This document shows positions 23,825 through 30,100 of a stretch of 32,142 bases of DNA, piece after piece. The notes beneath the pieces are model-generated. The model was given only the letters and a program-made list of their open reading frames with translations. It searched no databases and was not told the DNA's origin. The DNA is from Saprospiraceae bacterium (GTDB lineage Bacteria > Bacteroidota > Bacteroidia > Chitinophagales > Saprospiraceae). Location of the stretch: NCBI GenBank assembly GCA_020846655.1, contig JADLDL010000130.1:1-32142 (forward strand), written 5' to 3'. A program made the position numbers and the translations under genes. Positions within the stretch are counted from its first letter, which is position 1; every line of letters starts with the position of its first letter.

Positions 23825-23865
23825 TTTGGCCAAATGACCCTGCACCAAAATTTTATTTGTACAAA
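23825..23865 (-). promoter_or_regulatory. Twin TTTGNNCAAA dyads, candidate activator-binding sites
   Basis: TTTGGCCAAA (23825-23834) and TTTGTACAAA (23856-23865) are both perfect 10-bp palindromes of the form TTTGNNCAAA. Their centres are 31 bp apart, about three helical turns, so they face the same side of the helix. They sit about 46 and 77 bp upstream of the predicted start site. Fis-type activators bind paired dyads upstream of sigma-54 promoters, though usually somewhat further away. Confidence 0.45.
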
Positions 23866-24043
23866 AGCCTGGCATTGGCGCCTCTTCCCGAGGCGGCGGC
23901 CTTTTTTTAACTAAAAAATGAGTTTTAATTTTTTTTATCCCAAACGCAGCAGGCGGCGCGCTCCGAAACCGGTTTCGGCGGGGCGTTTTTTTCCACTTTG
24001 GGCGGCGAAATGGATTTCGCTGTGGCGCCGGCAGCCGGTTTTC

Positions 24044-24505
24044 CTAAAAAATAAAGTAAAACGAAGCCCCCACGAGGTTTTGCAGGCGCAACTCGTTGCT
24101 TTCGGGCTGTATCCACTGGCGGAATTTGAGCAGGTTGGCCAGGCGCAAAAAGCGGCGCCACTCGCCAAGGGTGCGGGGCCAGTACTGGAGGTTGAAGCCC
24201 TTGCCCCCGCTGACACCCAGTTGGTAGTGGCCTTCGCGGTAGAGTGTGAGGTTTTCGGCAAACGGATCGTCGTCGGGCACCGGCGGCGGGGCCGTGTGGA
24301 GGAGCTGCTCGCTGTAGTCGGCGGGCCTTGGCAGCAGCAGGCTGCGTATCGGAGGCGCGTGCCGCAACCAATGGCCCCAGGCGTCAGCGGGGCGGGCAGG
24401 CGCGGGCCGGAACAAGTCGGCGGGCGACAGCGGGGGCCGGTAGAAACGCTGCGCTGCCGCGAGCACGGGCAATCCACTCAGCAGGAATAGTACAAGGAGG
24501 CGCAT
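24044..24505 (-). CDS. Small secreted protein of unknown function
   Basis: 153 residues from Met at 24505, which opens a clear signal peptide (MRLLVLFLLSGLPVLAAAQ, cleavage after AAA or AAQ). An upstream in-frame Met at 24523 would spoil the leader. The mature part is Pro-rich at first (RPPLSPADLFRPAPARPADAW), then has HYQLGVSGGKGFNLQYWPRTLGEWRRFLRL, and ends NLVGASFYFIF. The terminal Phe preceded by alternating hydrophobics is reminiscent of outer-membrane beta-strand ends. No family recognised. It is on the same strand as the sigma-54 operon but separated by 312 nt and the operon's own promoter. Confidence 0.7.
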   Translation of the reverse strand: MRLLVLFLLSGLPVLAAAQRFYRPPLSPADLFRPAPARPADAWGHWLRHAPPIRSLLLPRPADYSEQLLHTAPPPVPDDDPFAENLTLYREGHYQLGVSGGKGFNLQYWPRTLGEWRRFLRLANLLKFRQWIQPESNELRLQNLVGASFYFIF

Positions 24506-24846
24506 CGGGCAATGGATGGCCACAAAAATACGGCTTGCCGGCGGGGAACAGCGTTAAATGACGTCAAGCAGGGTGAAAATGTAGCCGGCAAAAGGCTGTA
24601 GGTGGAGCCTGCGCTTGCGCGCGCACAAATATGGCATCAAGGACCCGAAAAAACAGGGCGAAAGCCTCGGCTCCGCCCCGTCTATACCGGCTCCGATTAG
24701 GCGATTCAAACCTAACACATTTGAATAACATAGTATGTAAAAGGGGCATTTATTTTGAATGGCCAAGCCCCACCCAACAGCAAAACTGCTCCGTCCCGAT
24801 GATCCGGGGCGAAGCAGTTTGTACGCGTTGGCCTTTCACCAGCAGC
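24506..24846. other. Gene-free gap with the SPFH terminator
   Basis: Apart from the hairpin terminator at 24781-24820 I see only weakly structured sequence. Small ORFs here show no codon or homology support. Confidence 0.6.
24781..24820 (-). terminator. Terminator of the SPFH gene
   Basis: On the minus strand ACTGCTTCGCCCCG pairs with CGGGACGGAGCAGT around a short loop, and TTTTG follows. It lies 27 nt after the SPFH stop. It is nearly the same sequence as the terminator at 26954-26994. Confidence 0.8.
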
Positions 24847-26685
24847 CTATTCTTCCGGCTTTTTACCGTCTTTTTGCCATTGCTCCAGCAATTTCACGCC
24901 CAACAAATCCACCACCGACGCACCGCTTTCGCCGCCGGCGATCAGCACATCCGGGATGATTTTTACTCCCTGGGCGCCGATCACTTCCATGATTTTCAGG
25001 CGGGCAAACTGGTCGCCGCCCATGGCTTCCACCTGGAGTTGGTACGATTCGGCGTTCGACTTACCGATAGCCAAAATCTTCGTCGCCTCGGCATCGCCCG
25101 TCGCGCGGATACGCTCGGCGTCGGCCGTGGCCATCATGCGCACCCGTGTCGATTCGGCCTCGGCCTGAATTTTGATGCCCTGGGCTTCGCCGCTGGCTTT
25201 TTTCACCGAGGCATCGGCCACGCGCTCGGCAATCTGTACGCCTTGCTGGGCTTGCACGATCTCTTTTTGCATATCGGCCAGGGCAGTTTCCTTTTCGAGG
25301 GCTTGCCGCGTTTCCTGGGCCATGCGCTGGGTTTCGTAGGTGGCCTTTTGTTCTTCGGCCAGTTTCCGGTCGGTCAGGGTTTTCATCAGGCTTTCGGGCG
25401 GCACAATATCGCCGATCAGGGTATCCACGCCGTTGACGTTGTATTCGGTGAGCACCCGGCAGATGTGCTCGCGGGCGGAATCCTGGCGTTCTTTCCGGCT
25501 GGTCAGGAAGGAAATGACGTCGGCGTTCTGGGCGGAGTTCCGGAAATAGTTGCCGATGGTGGGCTCCAGCACCTGGCTCACGAGGTTGATCATGGTGCCG
25601 AAACGGGCGATCACTTTGGGCGCCTCGGTGGCCGGCACGTGGATGATCTGCGACACGTCGAGGTTGAACGGAAAACCGTCTTTAGAGCGCACGGTGATGG
25701 TTGACAGGTGCTGGTCGAGGTTGTGCGATTCGCTGCGCGCGTTGGCCCAGTTGAGCACGAGGTTGGTGGTGGGCACAATTTCCACCTTGAGGGTGTGCGG
25801 GTTGAGCGGGTATCGGCCCGGGCCCAGGGGCTCGGCCCACACGCCTTTGTGGCCTTTGGCCACGATGTTGCCGTGCCGGAACTCTTCGCCGCTCAGGTCC
25901 TGTCCTTCCGGACCTACGTAGGAGTTGACCACGCCCACATAGCCAATCGGAACGGTGGTCATTTCCACTTCCTCGATTTGCACAAACCAGGGGTTGAAGT
26001 TGTACAGGCCGGCCAGCACGATGCTCTGCTGGAGGCCCCGGTTGCCGCCGGCGCGCAAAAACGCGTCGGCATCCTGGTAGTTTTGGTGGCCGTCCACAAT
26101 TTTACCGGCAATATGCCCGGGCTCGATGGGCTCGCCGTCGAAGGTGGTGACGATGCCCACTTTTTTTTCTTCCACCTTGGTCATGTCGGTCAGCAGAACC
26201 TCGAACAAAAACGTGTTGATCCGGTAGGTACCGGCCGTCAGGTAGCCTGCTTGCCGGCCTTTTTGGCCCTTGTTGTTGAGGAAGGCGGCGGCATCCTGGA
26301 AGGAGTCGCTGGGCACCGCCGGGGCCAGCACCCGGCCATTGGCCAGTTCGGCGCCGTCTTTGGCGATCACCAGGCCGATTTTCCCGTTGGGAATGACCGT
26401 CAGGGCTTGCAGGGTGATCTGGTACTGCCAAATCCATTTGTTGAAATAAATGCCCGGCGCGAGGGTCTGCGCCTGAAAGCCGGCTTCGCCCTGCCGGGCG
26501 ATGATGCGGCCGTCGGGCAACTCCCGGTGTTCGCCGAACAGGACAAATTTTTTGGTGACCAACCCGATCTTGTCTTCGGGGATAAATACGATGCCGATCA
26601 GTTGCAAAAACGCGCGGAAAAAGACCAGCATCAGGAGCAATAAAAGTCCTCCGATTCCAAGGAGGACGTACAAAAAGGTTTCCAT
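24847..26685 (-). CDS. SPFH/flotillin-like membrane protein
   Basis: 612 residues. One N-terminal membrane helix (about 4-34, VLLGIGGLLLLLMLVFF) is followed by a long beta-rich SPFH/band-7 region (about 35-400) with repeated GLVTKKF/GLVIAKDG/GIVTTFDGEP-type strands. SPFH hallmarks come next (FPFNLDVSQIIHVPATEAPKVIARFG; REHICRVLTEYNVNGVDTLIGDIVPPE). A charged Ala/Glu/Lys-rich coiled coil (about 440-550) and a short tail complete it. Family members oligomerise into membrane cages or microdomains that scaffold proteases or other membrane proteins. It is longer than typical flotillins because of the repeated N-terminal strands. It stands alone between two similar terminators, with no NfeD-like or protease partner in view. 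Confidence 0.92.
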   Translation of the reverse strand: METFLYVLLGIGGLLLLLMLVFFRAFLQLIGIVFIPEDKIGLVTKKFVLFGEHRELPDGRIIARQGEAGFQAQTLAPGIYFNKWIWQYQITLQALTVIPNGKIGLVIAKDGAELANGRVLAPAVPSDSFQDAAAFLNNKGQKGRQAGYLTAGTYRINTFLFEVLLTDMTKVEEKKVGIVTTFDGEPIEPGHIAGKIVDGHQNYQDADAFLRAGGNRGLQQSIVLAGLYNFNPWFVQIEEVEMTTVPIGYVGVVNSYVGPEGQDLSGEEFRHGNIVAKGHKGVWAEPLGPGRYPLNPHTLKVEIVPTTNLVLNWANARSESHNLDQHLSTITVRSKDGFPFNLDVSQIIHVPATEAPKVIARFGTMINLVSQVLEPTIGNYFRNSAQNADVISFLTSRKERQDSAREHICRVLTEYNVNGVDTLIGDIVPPESLMKTLTDRKLAEEQKATYETQRMAQETRQALEKETALADMQKEIVQAQQGVQIAERVADASVKKASGEAQGIKIQAEAESTRVRMMATADAERIRATGDAEATKILAIGKSNAESYQLQVEAMGGDQFARLKIMEVIGAQGVKIIPDVLIAGGESGASVVDLLGVKLLEQWQKDGKKPEE

Positions 26686-26840
26686 TTCAGGAGTATTGAG
26701 TGAACAGATACGGTGCTCTTCACACCGCGGATAACAACAAATTCCCGAGGCCTGCAGCGCGGAGTGCCCCCCTGAACGACCGTCATTTGACGACGAGCCC
26801 GGCGAAAAATTACACCGACGGAAAAGAGCGGGCGCAAGTC

Positions 26841-26880
26841 AAAATGTAAAATGTAAGATGTAAAAGTCAAAAGGGTGTTG
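26841..26880 (+). repeat. AT-rich dispersed repeat, copy 2
   Basis: AAAATGTAAAATGTAAGATG followed by TAAAAGTCAAAAGGGTGTTG, the longest direct copy in the window and the same family as 8109-8141. Confidence 0.8.
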
Positions 26881-26953
26881 GCGGGAAAAGCAGGGTTTGC
26901 CGCCGCGCTGGGCTCCCTGCTCCCTTTGACTTTTACCTGTTGATTTTCCGCCA

Positions 26954-26994
26954 AAACAAAACTGCTCCGTCCCGATCAGTCGGGACGAAGCAGT
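26954..26994 (-). terminator. Terminator of the HYR-repeat gene
   Basis: On the minus strand ACTGCTTCGTCCCGA-CTGA-TCGGGACGGAGCAGT, followed by TTTGTTTT, is a classical intrinsic terminator with a 15-bp stem and one mismatch. It lies 113 nt past the stop, beyond the dispersed-repeat hairpin. Confidence 0.85.
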
Positions 26995-27022
26995 GGTAGT
27001 GGTTTTTGACGAAAAAAGCAAT

Positions 27023-27082
27023 ATGTAAAAGTCAAAAGCGTGTTGAAAAACAAGTCAACCAACACCCTTTTGACTTTTACAT
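27023..27082. repeat. Head-to-head dispersed-repeat copies forming a long hairpin
   Basis: Arms 27023-27045 and 27060-27082 are inverted over 23 bp with one mismatch and a 14-nt loop. The right-hand copy extends to 27102, just before the stop of the HYR gene. Each arm is a copy of the repeat also seen at 8109 and 26841. Confidence 0.85.
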
Positions 27083-27106
27083 CTTACATTTTACATTTTA
27101 CCTTGC

Positions 27107-30100
27107 TCAGGGCGCTACCGCAGTCATCTTGCGCGTCAGTTTGCCAAACGGCGTCACCAACTCGTAGTACAACACGCCGGTAGTCCGAAGGTCTTTCAAG
27201 CGCAGGACTTCCTCGTGGTAGCCGGCCGAATACGTATTGTCGATCCGCCACAGCTCCCGGCCGGTAGCATCCATCACGCGCAATTGCGCATCGCAGGCTT
27301 CCGGCAAGGTGAACCCGATGCTCGTCTCCAGGCTGAAGGGGTTCGGCCGGTTTTGCAGCAATTCTGCTTTCGGCATGCCCGGATCAGATACACCGGTCGT
27401 CACCACCGGTTCGGTAAACACGAGTTCGAGATCGCCCCGGCGCTGGTCGACGCTGTAGGCTTCCGAAGCCACGGCTTTGGGCTTCAGGCCCAACACCTCG
27501 TGCAACCAAACACCACCCTGTCGGCTCGTAAACTGCAAGGCAAACACCGGTTCGCCGCCACTCAGGGTCTTGCCGTATGGGTCCAGCCACAGGTGGCGGA
27601 TTTCACCGGCAGCCGCGTTGTAGAGGCCAAAGTGGGTGTTCACATTCAGGTTCAGGACCGAGGGCTGCGGCGCTACGGCCAGCAGACTCAGGTAGGCGGT
27701 GTCGAAACGAAGGGCAAACTGATACGCGCCCAGGTGCTCAAACGCCGAAGCGCTGAACAGCACTTCTATCGTTTCGCCAGCCGTCAGTTTCCGGTCCTGT
27801 ACGGTCCAGATCAGGGGATCGGTGTTTTCCGGGTGCAGCAGCGGATTGCCCGAGGCATTCACATCGCCGGTTTTGATGCCGTAGAAATCCTCGCCCATGG
27901 CATCGCCGGCCACGCCCGTCAGCACGCGGGTGCTGGGGATGGGCGCCGAGAACGGATCGGCCGGCGGGGTGTAACCCAGCGAGTACGGCGTGTTCACCGG
28001 TGTCGGTACGAAGCGCCAGGGCTTGTTCAGGAACACACCCAAGGCCGACTGGCTACCCAAAATGGCCTGCCGGATAAAGGAGGCATCCAGGGTCGTGATG
28101 GCGTTGTTCATGTTCACGTCGGCCGCAATCATTTTGTACGGATCGAGGAACATGTAGGCGCCTACGATATACTGCTGCACGAGCAGGGCGTCGAGCACAT
28201 TCACGCCATTCAGCGGATCGGCAGGCGGCGCGGTTTTATCCGGCGTCAGCACGAATTCGGTGCCCATGTTGGCGGTCACCAGGTATTCGCCGTCGGCCAG
28301 GGTCGGGGCGCTCAGGTCGGTGGCATCGCCGCTGAGGGCTACGGTACCGTCTTTCACGCCGCTCATGTCGCTGTCGTCGCCTTCCCAAATCAGACGGCCA
28401 CTGATGTTGGCACAATCAGACACCTGCACCTGGAAGGAGCAGGATTGGGTATTGCCGTTCACGTCGGTCACCGTCCAGACGACCGTTGTCAGGCCCGGCT
28501 CGAAGGATACCCCGTCGAGCGAACCGCTGCCCGAGGATTCAGTAACGCCGCTGAGGGTAAAGGTCAGGAGTTCCACCCCGCAATTGTCGAGCAAAGGATT
28601 CGGGTCGTATTCGTCATCCACCACGGTGAACGTGCACTCGCCCGGGTCGGGTTTGACCTGTACGTGTACCGGACAACTCAGCGTCGGGCGAATCGTATCG
28701 CGCACGGAGATGGTCTGGATTTGCGTGCTGGCTACATTGCCGCAGGCATCTGTGAGGGTCCAACTGCGCGTAATGGTGCGTTCCGACTGTCCGGGCCCCG
28801 GGGTCACTTCCTCTGTAAAGGTTGCGTCCAGGTTGCTCGAACAATTGTCGGCTTCGTCTGTGACATCGCCAAAGGCCGGAATCGACACCGAACAATCGGC
28901 GTCCAGGTGCAAGGTCAGGTCCGGCGGCGCCGTAAAGGTCGGTGGCGTGTTGTCCACTACGTTGATCGTTTGGATCACCAACGCCGTATTGCCGCACACA
29001 TCGCTAAGCATGTACCGGCGTTCGATTTTCAAAGTATCGCTGGCACAACCACTGCCCATGTTGTCGGTATCGCCGACATGCGTGACGGTTACGGTCGAAC
29101 AATTGTCTGTCGCATTCGACAGGATGGAAATGTCCGCTGCCGGCACATCGTCCACACATTGCAACTGCAAAGCAGTCAGGGCAGGCGCCGTTGGCGCCGT
29201 GTTGTCGAGCACCTTGATGGTCTGAATGGCCAGGGTCGAGTTGCCGCAACCGTCGGTGAGCGAGTAACTGCGGGAAATGACCAGGGTATCGTTGGCACAG
29301 CCCGTACCGCCGTTGTCGGTATCGCCGACGTAAACAACCGTCACCTGCGAACAGTCGTCGGTCGCATTCGAGAAAATGGAGATATCGGGTTGCGGCACAT
29401 CGGCTTCACACTGCACCTGCACCGGAGCGAGCACCGGCGCCGTTGGCGAAACATTGTCGAGCACGGTGATCTGCTGCGAAACTGTGGCCGTGTTGCCACA
29501 GGCATCGCTCAGTTGGTACGTGCGGGTGATGAGCAGCGGATCGTTGGCACAGCCTGTGCCGCCGTTGTCGGTGTCGCCCAAAAGGCTGACCGTCACCTGC
29601 GAGCAGTTGTCGGAAGCATCGGACAGGGTGGATACATTGGGCTGCGGAATGTCCGCTTCGCAAGCCACCGTGATCGGCGCCGGCGTAGAGGCCGTCGGCG
29701 CGACGTCGTCGAGCACCGTGATGGTTTGTGCCACCAGGGTACTGTTGCCGCAGCCGTCGCTCAGTTGATACCCACGGCTGATGATCAGCGGGTCATTGGC
29801 ACAGCCCGTACCGCCGTTGTCGGTGTCGCCCACATGGGTAACCGTTACGGCCTGCGAGCAGTTGTCGGCAGCATCCTCGACAACATTGATATCGGGTTGC
29901 GGAATATCGGCGGCACAATCGAGGCTCAACGGCGCCGGGGCGGAAGCCGTCGGCGGCGTGGTATCGAATACCTCGATGATCTGCACCGTCGACGTCGAAT
30001 TGCCGCAGGCGTCAACGGCCGTCCAGGTCCGCGTCAGCGTATAACGGCCGGCGCAGTTGCCCGGCACCGACGTTTCCGAAGGCGTCACGACCGGCTCCAT

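Larger units (their letters stand above)
23732..24043. other. Regulatory gap before the sigma-54 operon
   Basis: It holds the sigma-54 promoter and two dyads (listed separately), a CGCCTC/GAGGCG hairpin near 23879-23895 followed on the plus strand by GCGGCC and seven T, a perfect 16-bp palindrome CCGAAACC|GGTTTCGG (23963-23978), and GCGAAA-TGGA-TTTCGC (24005-24020). No gene is supported here. Confidence 0.6.
26686..27106. other. Gene-free gap with dispersed repeats and terminator
   Basis: It holds three copies of the AT-rich dispersed repeat (26841-26880, 27021-27045 and inverted 27060-27102), a partial copy (CTTTGACTTTTACCTGTTG, 26923-26941) and the terminator at 26954-26994. No gene is supported. 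Confidence 0.7.

Noticed and set aside
24554-24766. Two small minus-strand frames in the gap after the SPFH gene
   Set aside because: No signal peptide, domain or operon context; composition is that of intergenic sequence.
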